This document shows positions 1-11,300 of a stretch of 64,000 bases of DNA, piece by piece. The notes under the pieces were generated by a model. That model was not told the DNA's origin and made no database searches. It saw only the letters and a list, made by a program, of their open reading frames with translations. The translations under genes were made by a program, and so were the position numbers. This DNA is from Humulus lupulus (taxonomy: Eukaryota > Streptophyta > Magnoliopsida > Rosales > Cannabaceae), in NCBI RefSeq assembly GCF_963169125.1, contig NC_084795.1, forward strand, positions 258,721,042 through 258,785,041, read 5' to 3'. Numbering within the stretch: the stretch's first letter is position 1; the number at the start of each line of letters is the position of its first letter.

Positions 1-1685
1 TAAAAAGACATAAAACAGAAACTACATCCTCGAATCAAATAACGCTCGGCCCCTTGACTCCATTCACCATCAATACACATCCTCTAAGCGTCACGAATCT
101 TTCCGCCTCTAAAGCTTATTTTCCTGCACATAAAACAAAAAGGAATGAGCCTAATGCCCAGCAAGGAAAATCTAACACATAGTCATAAACATAACTTCAT
201 AAGAAACATAAAGACTTAACATAATACATATAACATACACTTATTATAATGGCCATTATTGCTTGGGGTCCCATAGACTAAACAAGCATATTCCCATGGG
301 ATTAGTGGGGTCCTACTAGCTAAGTAGGTCATATGCCCATAACCCATTTTGGGTCTTGTTAGTCATATGGGTCATATGCCCAAGCCTACATACATGCATA
401 CATATCATAACACATTTAACAACATAAAACATAAGATAACATAAGCATATAACATATTGATTCTAGCCTATTTTCCTTACCAAAGATACCGGGATATGTG
501 GACTGAGTTGGGACTTTTGGAACACTCCTAATAACCATAATGAACAAGAGTGAGTTGAAAGAAGAAAAGAGATGAAAAGGGAAATGGGAAGACTAAACCA
601 TTTGAGAATCATGCTTACCGAAACTTATGTGCTCAAGAACTTAGATTCCCTAACCAAAATGAAGATTAAGGTTAGAGATTGAGTAGAAGACTATGAGAAA
701 GAACATAATACAGAAATGAACTAGAGTTTTGGTTACCTCAAAGACTTGAAAGACCAATCTACTCCTCAACCGAAATACTATAGAACCTCACTTCCCAAAG
801 TGTTTGATAAGCTTATGATGTTTAAGCTTATGTTTTTCCCAAACCAGGTGTTTACACTCTCACACTCACTTAACACTAGCAGCTTCTGAACTTAGAGCAA
901 AAGGTGAATAATGGCTGGGTACTAGGTCCTATTTATAGAGTTTGGGAATGAAAGTATCTTGATTTTACTTGAATAAAAATAATGGCTTTTTAGGTGAAAA
1001 TCATTTGAATAATCGTTCAGCAGAGGCTGAAGACTCGTTCAAAAGATGCTGGACTTTTGAAGAAGTTTGAATGGCTGAAAGGAAAAGAATTCAAAAGAGT
1101 TTGAATTCATGCTGGAGGAGGCGATATATCGCCCCCTGTAGGCGATATATCGCCTGGGCCAGTATGCCCGAGGCGACCGTGCATCGTCTCGTGTTTTCCG
1201 TATCTACGTGCTGCGATATATCGCCCCCTATAGCTGCGATATATCGGCACACGCTGAATATTTAAACACAAAATTACATATTTTTAGCTAAGTTTGAATG
1301 GAGTAAACAACCTTGACTAAGCCTTCAACGTATTCAAAGCTGCTGACTGACCCTATAACATTCAAACTTTACTCCTTATTAAATTTAATCCTAAAAAATA
1401 CTTAATCCTTAATCACCATTCATAGCATGTGTTTAAAATCCTATTGGTTGATGTCTAAACCTTATAATATAATAAATATAATCCTTAATATCAGTCACAT
1501 TAATCAAACCTTAGGTTATACTAAATATTCTTAAACTATAGGTTAAACTTAGAAAATCTATAAGTACTACTATGAGTGTCCAAATAATTCCCAGTCTGAA
1601 CCAAAAATCCACAGTAACAAAGATAATACTAAACATACTATAATACTACTGAACAATTAGCTAAGTAAAGTTCTTGGACTCTACA
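1..1685 (-). mobile_element. Ty3/Gypsy LTR, family G1, cut by the window edge
   Basis: This stretch matches, with divergence, the two LTRs of the full element at 47924-58118. Shared landmarks are the 'cctgcacat...aatgcccagcaaggaaaatct' block near 130-170, a minus-strand TATA box (CTATAAATAG, 929-938), the GCGATATATCGC palindromes and the end 'ctaca' at 1685. About the first 200 bases of the LTR lie outside the window. It abuts a Copia gag fragment at 1686, so it probably inserted there; the other TSD is out of view. No coding sequence is seen in it. Confidence 0.8.
1121..1247. promoter_or_regulatory. cluster of GCGATATATCGC palindromes in a G1 LTR
   Basis: Four copies of the 12-bp palindrome occur at 1121-1132, 1142-1153, 1213-1224 and 1236-1247, the last ending in GG instead of GC. 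The second extends to the 14-bp palindrome GGCGATATATCGCC. The other G1 LTRs carry the same cluster, so it belongs to the family. Its position downstream (minus strand) of the LTR start and upstream of the TATA box fits U3. A regulatory role is inferred. Confidence 0.55.
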
Positions 1686-2525
1686 ACTTGTTGGTCTTTT
1701 CTATGCCTACACTCTCTAGCATAGTGACCATTTTTTTCACACACAAAGCAAGGGCCTTTCTTTCCCTTAAACTTGTTTGGGTTGGTTTTTGGACCCAAGG
1801 ATCTCTCATTACCCTTTTTGCCTTTCCCTTTATTTTTGGGATGTTTTGGTTGTGACACTGCATTTGCTTTGGAAGTCTCATCATTAGACCCATCCACAAG
1901 TTTGTCTCTACATATCGATTCCTCCTCGATTTGAATATGCTTTTGGATTTCCTCCAAAGAATAATCCTTATTTTTGTGAAGGATTCTTTTCCTGTTGCTC
2001 CTCCAAGTTGGTGGTAATTTTTCTACTATAACACCAAGTTGAAAGGCCTCGAGAAGCTCAATTTTTAACACTTTCAATTTGTTAGCAATTATTTATAGCT
2101 GATGTATTTGAGGAAGAATAGATTTATCAAAAAAAAAAAAAAAAGAAATCAATATATTGAGAAATCAAAAACATTTTGGTACCTTCCTCTTCTGCCTTGA
2201 AATTTGTCTCAAGTGCATCCCAAATCTCCTTTGCCAACTTGGTCTTGGTGTAGAGGTCATAGAGCCTATCTGATAGGGCATTGAGGATATGACCCCTAGA
2301 AAGGAGATTGTCTTCCTCTCTCTTCCTTCTTTTCTCCACCACCTCGGGAGTATCCTTGTCGGATGGCGTTGGGAGAGGTTCGACTGTTGACTCTAGGATG
2401 TAGGCGATCTTGAGAGTGGTCAAGAGAAACCTCACCTTGTCTTGCCACCTAGTGAAATTGGATCCATCAAACCTATCCAACCTCACTAGGTCTTAGTTCC
2501 TAATTTTGATAGTCTCACCTTCCAT
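1686..2525 (-). pseudogene. Copia gag fragment (broken)
   Basis: The minus strand encodes a Copia-type Gag. The N-terminal part has the motif RFDGSNFTRWQDKVRFLLTT (about 2410-2480), then the helical UBN2-type region, then a CCHC zinc knuckle (CFVCEKNGHYARECR, about 1700-1745). The likely start codon is at 2525, followed by a stop after about ten codons. A poly-A tract near 2130-2145 shifts the frame between the two halves. The product would package element RNA. Protease and the rest of pol are missing because the G1 LTR abuts at 1686. Clear as Gag; not functional. Confidence 0.8.
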
Positions 2526-3600
2526 TGAAACAAAAAAAGGGGTAAGCTTTTGAATGTTATAAAATAATATGTTGCCTCAATGGAAAAGATATGAATTATT
2601 ACAACTCTAAACAAAATAGTACAAATAAATCAAAGATTGGTTAAATAAGATTACAACTCTATGACTGAAAATTACAAATAAAATAATAGAAGAAGTAGAA
2701 GAAGAGAATAGAGAAATACAACTCTAAACAAAAGATACAATTAAAGTAATAGTGTTGAAACAAAAGAAATAAATGATTACAACTCTAAACAAGAAATACA
2801 AGTAAATAGAAAAAAAAAATAAGATGAAAAATAATTGTAGAAAAAGAAATAACAAGAACAAGAAAGGAAGAACATTCTCACTCACACCACCAAAGTGAAA
2901 AGCATTAGAGATCACCAACTTGAACAAGGTTTAGAACCTTTGTCCAAAAGCTTATTTCCCCCTATGTGAAGGACTAGGGAACTCTCACAATTTGGAAATA
3001 GCTATCTGGAATAATCAAACGTCTAGGTAAGTGCTCTAGTGGATAGAAAATGTTGTTTCTTACAAGTGCGCAATAGACTCCTATTTATAGAGTTTTAAGA
3101 CACCCTTTGAATTTCAAATTCCACCAATCTCATGGTTGTTACCAATGTTTAATTGGATGTTTATGGAATTAAAAATGAGTTTTGGGAGTTACATGAGTTG
3201 TTGGTATCGTTCAAAAAGGAAATGGAAAAATGGCCTTGTCTGTCAGCCTCACTGGTCGCAGTCGTGAGCCTCTGTTCAATAGGCTAGGAACACTAGTGGC
3301 TACAGCCACAACCCATTTTCAGCACATATTTTTTGTGCAATTTTCAAAACGGTTCTAAACTCTTCCCACATGACTTTGTAACCCCCAAACACATTATGGA
3401 GGTTAAAATCATGCCTCCAATAGCCATATCACTTATGGCTTTGACAAATTCAAATCAAATGTGTAACATCAAATCTACATATTATTGGGTAATATTTGGG
3501 AGTTACAAATTTGTAACTATTTTTGTGACCCTAAATATGTTACACATTTGGATATTCACATTATAAAAAAATGTAACTCTCATATATATTATGTTACAAT
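2526..3600 (-). other. leader and probable LTR of the broken Copia element
   Basis: No coding sequence is seen. On the minus strand a TATA box (CTATAAATAG) lies at 3081-3090 and points toward the gag fragment, as in a 5' LTR plus leader. The likely outer LTR edge is the 'TGTAACATA' (minus) near 3580-3595. I find no clear tRNA-Met primer site, so the inner edge is unresolved. Confidence 0.45.
2590..2810. repeat. degenerate tandem repeat, about 54-65 bp unit, 4 copies
   Basis: The core 'ttacaactct(aaacaa)' recurs near 2597, 2651, 2716 and 2777, each followed by an A-rich stretch containing 'tacaa(a/t)taaa'. It lies in the leader or LTR of the neighbouring Copia fragment. Confidence 0.6.
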
Positions 3601-4263
3601 ATGTGACACTCTTTATCATATTTATTTAATATAAACATTATATTATAAATAATATAACATTATATATAAAAAAAAACATAAATGAGTATGAATTTTAATA
3701 GTAAAATGGCCTTATCTAATATTTTCATTAGAAATTTTATTTTTGAAATAAGATAAACCTTTATCAACATTCATTTTAAGGAAGTAATATATTATAAATA
3801 AATAATATTTGATCAGGTTAATATGAGGTTATAACTCATTAATGTCTTTTAGTCATCAACTATCAAACTAACCACAACTATTTGATATAATCCAATAGTT
3901 AAAATAAGTGTAACAATCAATAAGGTCTAAAAATATAGACGTAACCATTGAGTACTAGTCCAATATATATATATATATATATATTAAAATTACAATTCAA
4001 TTATATTTATCGGAGAGATCATTTCTAGTTCCTCCCAGATGATTAAAATATTGATAAAAACTAATTAAGTTATTTTGATATCTTTGGCCCTATTCTTCAT
4101 ATCTTTGGCCTTGATTGTGAGATTTATCCTTGTTGACTTTGTTGTTGAGATCCTTGCTTTGAGTTCTTTGCATCATTTTTAATTTTTCAATTTGTGTATA
4201 CTTACACAAGTTTGGATCTGATATGAAATTCAAATCTTTATATAAAATTTTATTCTCTACCCA
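3601..4263. other. AT-rich spacer with a (TA)n microsatellite
   Basis: No gene or element is recognised. A (TA)n run of about 22 bases lies at 3963-3984. The flanking DNA is AT-rich and has no long reading frame. Confidence 0.6.
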
Positions 4264-4854
4264 TGTTGACTCTGATTTTGGCCAACTGGCACAGAGTTAA
4301 ATATGCTTGATGTGGACAAATACGTTAAAATGAATGTGATGACAAAAACAATAAAGAACACAAGAGTTTATAGTGGTTCGGCCCCAGAATCTAGTAACAA
4401 CCTACGTTCACTTGAACTGTTATTGATATAGGATTCAAAAGAGTGATCAAAGAACTATGGTTCAATGAGTTTCACCAACCATTGAAGAACAAGACAATAT
4501 ATCAAATAGACTCACTCTAATCTCGGATAATCAGAAAGAAAAAAAGTCCCCCTCCCTTGAGCTATATGTCACTATTTATAGGCTCAAGGAAGATTTACAT
4601 TAATTTGTTACAGATATTATTTCCTAAATAATCGGATACTCAAGAAATCATGCGAGATAATTTCGGATTCTATCAAAACTGCATAAGATTCTCTCCGTGT
4701 ATAGCATGCGTACGACCAGGCTGGTCGTATATGGAGATCGAACGTTGTGACAATAGATGTCTTCCTGGTCGATAGTCAAGCACGACTTCTGCCAAATGTC
4801 AACCACGTGTATTAAATGTTTTCCATGTCATCCATGCCTATTTTTTGGATAACA
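4264..4854 (-). mobile_element. LTR of retroelement family S (591 bp)
   Basis: It begins TGTTGACTCTG and ends TTGGATAACA, and is nearly identical over its length to the 591-bp solo LTR at 50689-51279. A TATA box on the minus strand (CTATAAATAG) lies at 4572-4581. The adjoining 'tttgccccccaag' reads on the minus strand as a polypurine tract directly before the LTR, so this is the 3' LTR of a minus-strand element. The partner LTR is not found in the window. Confidence 0.85.
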
Positions 4855-5265
4855 TTTGCCCCCCAAGTTTGTTTAGTGCGACCAACAATAAAGAAACTTT
4901 AGAGAAACAACCGTTCATATCCCCACGAAATCTGTCAGGATCCCCGTGCGTTTTTGGAAGCCGTGATATAATTATGTCTAATCAAGCCTTTTCAGTTTTC
5001 AAGACAACAATTTGACTGCTTATACACTCTCCCACGTTTCTAAAATGGGAAGTAATGATTACCACCTTTTTGCCATACCTCGGCCCCTATAAGTAATTTC
5101 TTTTTCTTCCCTATAACTTTTTACTCACCATCTTTGTCAAGAATCTCAAGAACCTTGCTTCCAGAATACAGAGCTTCGAAACCAGTCTGATGTCTAGCCG
5201 AAGGTTTTTCCGACTCAAAATTTCTACTTTTTTCTGAATCTCCATCTTCGCCCAGGTAATTACAT
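4855..5265 (-). other. polypurine tract and 3' internal stub of the family-S element
   Basis: The polypurine tract lies at about 4855-4867. The remaining 400 bp hold no recognisable protein sequence and run into the fold-back element at 5266. Its pol is not seen, so the family could be non-autonomous. Confidence 0.5.
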
Positions 5266-6661
5266 AAGGGTTAACTCTCTTTACTCCATTATTATAAACA
5301 TATATCCCTTTCAAAGTTTTTCACAAAAATAACCCTAAACTAAATTGAAAAGTCCCAATTACCCTTAGCACAAATTATGACTCTCTTTTTCTCTTCTCCC
5401 CTCTCTTTCTCTTCCATTCTCTAACTATTTTGCAGCCACAAACTACCATCAATTTTTGTATTCTTTCTTTCTTCTCACCTCACTCATGGAATGTAGCTAC
5501 CACCTTCATCTTATTTGAATTTGCGTTCTTTCTTTTAAAAAGTTGCCAAACTTGAATGAAGAAAGAGTTTTTGATAATGGTTAAGTGTTATTGTTGTTTA
5601 TAGTTTATGGGTATGTTATATAATAGTTTATAGTCATTTTTTGAACTGTTCTGGGCTGAAAACTTTGCCAAAAAATTGAATTTCATGTTGAGATGATGGA
5701 TTTTATGTGGTTTCTGCGATTTAGGGTTTTCATGTTTGGACCAAATCCTGATTTGGTTCAGACCAATTTGGACCTTCTTCAAACCAAGTTCAGACCTTGC
5801 TCTGACTTTGTTCGGACCAATTTCAGACCTTGTTTAGACCAAGTTCAGACCAAATTTGGACTAGGTTCAGACCATGTCCGAACAAGGTCCGAACCTGGTC
5901 CAAACTAGGTCTGAACCATGTCAAAACTTAGTCTGAACAAGGTCTGAACTTGGTCCACACCATATTCTAACCATGTCCTAATTTGGTCTGAATCATGTCC
6001 ACACTTTTTCTGAACAAGGTTTGAACTATGTCCGAACTTTGTTCGAACCATGTCTGAACTTGGTCCGAATAAGGTTCGAACCATGTCCGAACAAAAAAAC
6101 CCTAGATCACAGATTTTAATAGAATTCTTAATCTCAACATTAAATTAATATATTTGGTTGGTTTCTAAGCCCAAATTAGTTCAAAAAACATGCATAAATT
6201 ATTTTATAACACACACATAACTTATAAATTAATAACAAAAATAACTTACTTACTATCAATTGTTTCAAATACTCATTTCTCCTTCAACTTTGGGGAATTT
6301 TTCAAAAGAATATTGATGTTAAAACTATAGAGCATGAGATCTTTTTGTCAATTGAATTTTGTCTTTGATCTTTTGTGATTTATATTTTGTTACGATGATT
6401 TGGAGAAAAGATGAGTAGAAGAAGATAGTTGCTCCAATGGACTTTTTCTCTTGATCATGGTGAGAAGAAAAGGTGTCTGCTACAAAACGTGAGAGAGGAG
6501 AGGAGAAAGAAAAGGTGGAAAGAGAAAAGATAGCCCTAATTTGTGCTAATGGTATTTGAGACTTTTTAAATGAGTTTTGGGTTATTTTTGTGAAAAACTT
6601 TGAAAAGGATATATGTTTATAATATTGGAGAAAAAAATAGTTAATACGTGGAGTTACCCTT
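5266..6661. mobile_element. fold-back (long inverted-repeat) DNA element, 1.4 kb
   Basis: The left arm (5266 to about 5740) and right arm (about 6087-6661) are imperfect inverted copies. Matching blocks include the end AAGGGT(T)AACTC, 'ttataaacatatatcc', 'caaagtttttcacaaaaataaccc', 'ttagcacaaatta' and, further in, 'ttttttgaact' and 'tttagggttt'. The apex is an 11-bp minisatellite. There is no transposase. Long-armed non-autonomous Mutator-like or Foldback elements look like this. I could not find a clean target-site duplication, so the superfamily is open. Confidence 0.75.
5757..6087. repeat. 11-bp-period minisatellite that switches orientation
   Basis: About 30 units occur in register. The left part reads TTCAGACCAAG-like units and, from about 5870, the units read as the inverse type, (G)TCTGAACNNGG. 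The array is therefore itself palindromic and sits at the centre of the fold-back element. The reading frames crossing it come from the repeat and are not genes. Confidence 0.8.
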
Positions 6662-6883
6662 GATAAGCTTGTTGCATAACTACTTTTCGCATTTGGAGTT
6701 GATAAAGCTTCTTGCCTATTTGTGCTACCATATTTTTCAAATTTCAACATTTTCTTGATTTTGGACAATAATTTTAGTAAGATATTTTAATTTTATTTTG
6801 CCTTTTTTTTTTACCCCAATAGATCGTTGAGTTGAAGCAACACCAACATCATCATCATTTATATTGAGACCAAATGATGACTC
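6662..6883. other. spacer between the fold-back element and Copia A
   Basis: AT-rich, with a short CAT/CAA-rich stretch near 6840-6860. Nothing else is recognised. Confidence 0.5.
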
Positions 6884-7175
6884 TAGGTTTATATAGTTTG
6901 AAGAAAAATTAAATTAATATTGCAGAAAGAATTTTATATGAAGACAATTAATGAGAGATGCAATTTTATTAAGACAGGGTACTTCATTATTTCCAAAACG
7001 GAAACATTACAATTTTTTAAAAGTGAAAATAACAACCCAGAATCATGGTCTTAATATTATGCCATGATCACAAAAAAATAAATAACAAACACCATAAACT
7101 TGGGAACAATTTGAAACTTTCAACTAAGCAATATTCATAACTCCACATTAGCAGTCCTAAACACGGTATATATCA
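6884..7175 (-). repeat. 3' LTR of Copia A (292 bp)
   Basis: It starts (minus) TGATATATACC directly after the polypurine tract AAAACAAGGAGGAG and ends ...ATATAAACCTA at 6884. Only its last 35 bases or so match the sequence next to the primer site at 16022, so the two LTRs are not a clean pair. Confidence 0.65.
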
Positions 7176-7187
7176 CTCCTCCTTGTT

Positions 7188-8123
7188 TTAGGAGCTACAA
7201 ACACCAAGATTTGTTCACAGAAATTCAAACTTGCTAACAGGAAGTGGCTGGGTGAAAATATCTGCAACTTGATCTTTTGTTTTGCAGTAGACAAAAACAA
7301 TAGCTCCATCTTTCTGTACTTCCCTCAAGAAGAATAACTAAATATTAAAATGCTTAGTTTTACCGTGAAAGACAGGATTTTGAGAGATTGCAATAGCAGC
7401 CTAGTTGTCAACAAGAATCTGTGTACTTTCCTCCTGCTCAAACTTAAAATCTTGCTCAGCCATAAAGCTTGATTAACAGTGGTTGTTGCATCAACAAGTT
7501 CTGCTTCAGCAGTGGATTGAGCTATGATTTCTTGTTTCTTTGAGCTCCAGAAGAAAACAGAACCAAGTGTGAAACAATAACCCAAGATGCTTTTCATATC
7601 ATCAATGGAACATCCCCAATCACTATCTGAGAAACCAAGTAGCTTAAACTTCTAACTCCTTGTAAATTTAATGCCAAAATCACTTGTGCCTTTCACATAT
7701 CTAAGCACCCTCTTCGTAGCCTTGAGATACCATTCACTTGCACTGTGCATAAATCGAGAAAAAATACTTACAGTATTCAAAATGTCAGGTGTAGTGGCTG
7801 TGAGATACATCAAGCAACTAATCAAGCTTCTGGAGTATGCCTGATCAATCTTCACTATTCCATCTTCTTAACAGAGCTTTTCCTTTGAGTTCATTGGAGT
7901 GCTCATTTATTTGCATTCTTCCAATTCAAACTTTTTCAGAATCTCCTTGGCATATTTCTTCTGACATATAAAGACTTCATAGTCATTTTATTTAATTTCC
8001 ATTCCAAGAAAAAAGGCCATCAATCCGTCATCTAAAAAAACTCCATCATTTCTTGCTTAAACTTCTCCACAATACTCGATTTGTTTCTTGTCACAAGTAT
8101 ATCATTCACATATAGTGAGATAA
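7188..8123 (-). pseudogene. Copia A RT C-terminus and RNase H
   Basis: After the B insertion the sequence continues with YVND (in place of YVDD, near 8100-8115), then the RT thumb region (EKFKQEM), ATTPDILNTVSIFSRFMH (about 7760-7810), ATKRVLRYVKGTSDFGI, and RNase H motifs QSTAEAELVDATTTVNQALW (about 7460-7520). It closes with a typical Copia pol end, DQVADIFTQPLPVSKFEF...LGVCSS, with a stop at 7188-7190. Several frameshifts break it. The product would be reverse transcriptase and RNase H. Confidence 0.8.
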
Positions 8124-8333
8124 AGTTGAGAAATGAAAATGGATGGAAAAACTCACGCATTGTTCATTGAGCTATTGATATATATTACAATGGAACAGAG
8201 AAGAAGCTTAAAGAAGCTGAAGAATTCAGTTAGAGACTAATAACAAATCTGTTACAAAATGTAACAGACTGAACAAATCATAATAAAACTCCTAACTGAC
8301 TAACTGACTGCAGATTCTGATTCATGCATAACA
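8124..8333 (-). repeat. 3' LTR of Copia B
   Basis: On the minus strand it starts TGTTATGCATGAATC and ends CTCAACT. It is preceded (minus) by the polypurine tract GCTTGAGGGGGGC at about 8334-8345. It pairs with 12776-12984. Confidence 0.92.
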
Positions 8334-8339
8334 GCCCCC

Positions 8340-11300
8340 CTCAAGCTGTACTTAGAGTAAGCTAAATGCAGCTTGTTATAGAGAAATTCAAAGTGAGGAT
8401 ATGAGATTGGTTTGGTGAATAAGTCTGCAGGTTACTCTTCTGAAGGCACATAACGGATTTCTAACTTCTTCTCAGCCAGGAGGGAGCGAACATAATGAAC
8501 ATCAACTTTGAAGTGTTTAGTTCGAGAATGAAACACTGGATTGAGAGCTAAAGCCTGTGCACCCTGATTGTCACACCACAAAACAGGAACTTGGGTGGAG
8601 ACAGAGATTCCGATATCCTTGAGGAGAGCATGTAACCATACCAACTCAGTGGCAGTGGAGGCAAGTGAAAGATATTCAGATTCAATTGTTGATCTAGACA
8701 CCGCCTGTTGCTTTTGAGAGGCCCAGCTGACTAAGTTGCCACCAAGAAATAAACAAAAGCCACTGGTGGATTTACAGTCATCTAAGCTTGAAGCCCAATC
8801 AGCATCATAATAAGCTTCTAAAGTTAAGACTTGTGCTGGTTTGAAATGAAGTCCAAGAGTGAGTGTCCCTTTGATGTAGCGCATTACTCTTTTGCATGCA
8901 TTCCAATAGTTCTGAGTTGGAGCTTTGAGAAATTGACTCAACTTGTTCACTGTGAAGGAAATGTCGGGTCTAGTAAGTGTGAGGTACTATAAAGCTCCAA
9001 TAACACTTCGATAGATGTCTGGTTTGTCAAATGGTGGACTATCATCATGACAAAGTTTATTGCCAAGAACCATTGGTGTGGGGACTGGTTTGGAATCTTG
9101 GAGGCTGGACTTAGTTAGTAACTTAGTTGCATAGCGAGTTTGGGTGAGATAGAGACCAGCAGTGGTACGAATATCTTCAAAACCCATAAAATAATTGACT
9201 GTGCCAAGTGATTTTAAGGCAAAGTGAGAATTTAGATCAACAATCAGTTGAGCAATTAATCCCGAATTGGCTCCTGTAATTAGGATGTCATCAACATACA
9301 CTAAAAGGAGTAGAGAAAAGCCCTACTTTGTGATGTAAAACAGTGAGGAATCTGAAGTGGAACATTTGAAACCCCAGTGAAGAAGTGTAGATTTGAGTTG
9401 TTGAAACCAAGCTCTAGGGACTTGCTTGAGTCCATAGATTGCTTTGTGAAGGAGACACACATGATTAGGACGACTTTGATAAGTAAAACCAGTTGGTTGC
9501 TTCATGTACACTCTTTCATGAAGTTGTCCATTTAGAAAAGCATTGTTGATGTCGATTTGTTGAATATCCCAACCATAAGTAACTGCAAGGGAGAAGACCA
9601 CTTGGATTGTCGATGCCTTGACAACTGGACTAAAGGTATCGGTGAAGTCAAGGCCAGGTGTTTGTTGAAACCCTTTGACAACCAAGTGTGCTTTGAATTT
9701 ATCTAAGGTGCCATTAGCCTTGTACTTAGTTATGAAAATCCACTTGCAATTAACAATGTTGACATTATCTGGGGCTGGTACCAAACTCCAGGTATTGTTT
9801 CTTAAGAGAGCATCATATTCAGCTGTCATAGCATCTTTCCAAGCAGGAACTGTCAAAGCTTCTTTGACTGAAGTTCGTTCAGCAGAAAGAACCTGAGTTA
9901 TGGTGGCTACCGTGTACACCTTTGGCTTGTAAATGCCAGATTTGGACCTTGTTTGCATTGAATGACCACGAGGCAAGGATGGTGGAGCAGGAGGAACAAA
10001 CTCAGGTGCATGACAAGCAAGAGAATCAGTAGTAACATAAACTAATTATTGAATTGTATCAGGAGAAGCAACACTTACCTCTGTAGTGTGTGGAACAATG
10101 CTACGAACAGGTGCTACTTCAGTAGATATTGGGGTACCAGCCGTGGCAGTAGTTGAGATAGGAGAAACATGAGGAGATCTTGAAGACTCCAGTGAGTGAG
10201 AGTGTTGAAAAGGTGAAGCTGGTATGGTGGAAGAGGAAGTACTAGTCGGATTAGAGACTGAAGGAGGAGGAGATGGTATAACAAAAATAGATTGTGAATG
10301 ATGTTGTTTGAAATATGAGGGATGACTGATTTTATGAAAGAGTTCAGAGTAAGGGAAGTCAGTTTCATTGAAGGTTACACTTCGAGCAATGTATATTCGA
10401 CCTGTGGGGTGGAGACACCTATATCCTTTATGATTAGGGGTATAGCCTAGGAAGACACACTTGGAGGTTTTGAACTCAAATTTATGTGAGTTGTAAGGAC
10501 GAAGAAATGGAAAACAGGCACAACCAAACACCTTTAAGAGTGTGTAATCAGGAGGATAGTGATATAAAGATTCAAAAGGTGATTGGTATTGAGAGACAAT
10601 GGTGGGAAGTCTATTAATGAGATAGACAGCGGAAACAAAAGCATCCCACCAAAATATTAAGGGAAGTTTGGCTTGAGCTAACAAGGTAAGGTCAACCTCG
10701 GTAACATGTCAATGTTTGCATTCTACTCTATCTTGTTGTTGATGTGTGTGTGGACAAGGATGCCTAAACACAATTCCTAGTTGTTGAAGTGGTTTTTGGA
10801 AAGGTCAAAATTCACCACCCCAGTCTATTTGGAGAGCCTTAATGGAGGAGTCAAATTTTTTTCGACTAAAGTTTTGAAAAGGAGAAATGTATTAAATGCT
10901 TCATATTTTTGATGTAATGGATATATCCAAGAATATTTTGTAAAATCATCTACAAACAAGATGTAGTATCGATATCCTTCAGGTGACAAGTTAGGTGAGG
11001 GACCCCATAAGTCTGAGTGAATTAATTGAAATGGTTTGGTTGTTTTAAGAGTTGAATTAGAAAAATGCATTAAATGGGTTTTCCCATATTGACAAGCATC
11101 ACAGAAATGTACATTAGATGTAGAACAGTCAATATGTATTTTATTTAAATCTTTTCTCAAAACAACTTTGGAAGGGTGTCCAAGCCTATTGTGCCACAAT
11201 GCAGCGAGTTTAGTCGACTAAGTACATTGAGTATTACAAGAAGGATGACAAGTTTTATTTCTAGTAGTAGGAGAAGAAGAAACAGATGTGAAGTAGGCTG

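Noticed and set aside
3963..3984. (TA)n tract as a possible TATA box or MITE target
   Set aside because: It is a plain microsatellite; no gene starts nearby and no inverted repeats flank it.
5693..5908. Open frame of 71 codons with repeated QT/PD residues
   Set aside because: It only reads through the 11-bp minisatellite in the fold-back element; the periodic peptide follows from the DNA repeat.
6325..6768. 147-codon ORF on the minus strand
   Set aside because: It crosses the end of the fold-back element into the flank, so it cannot be one gene.
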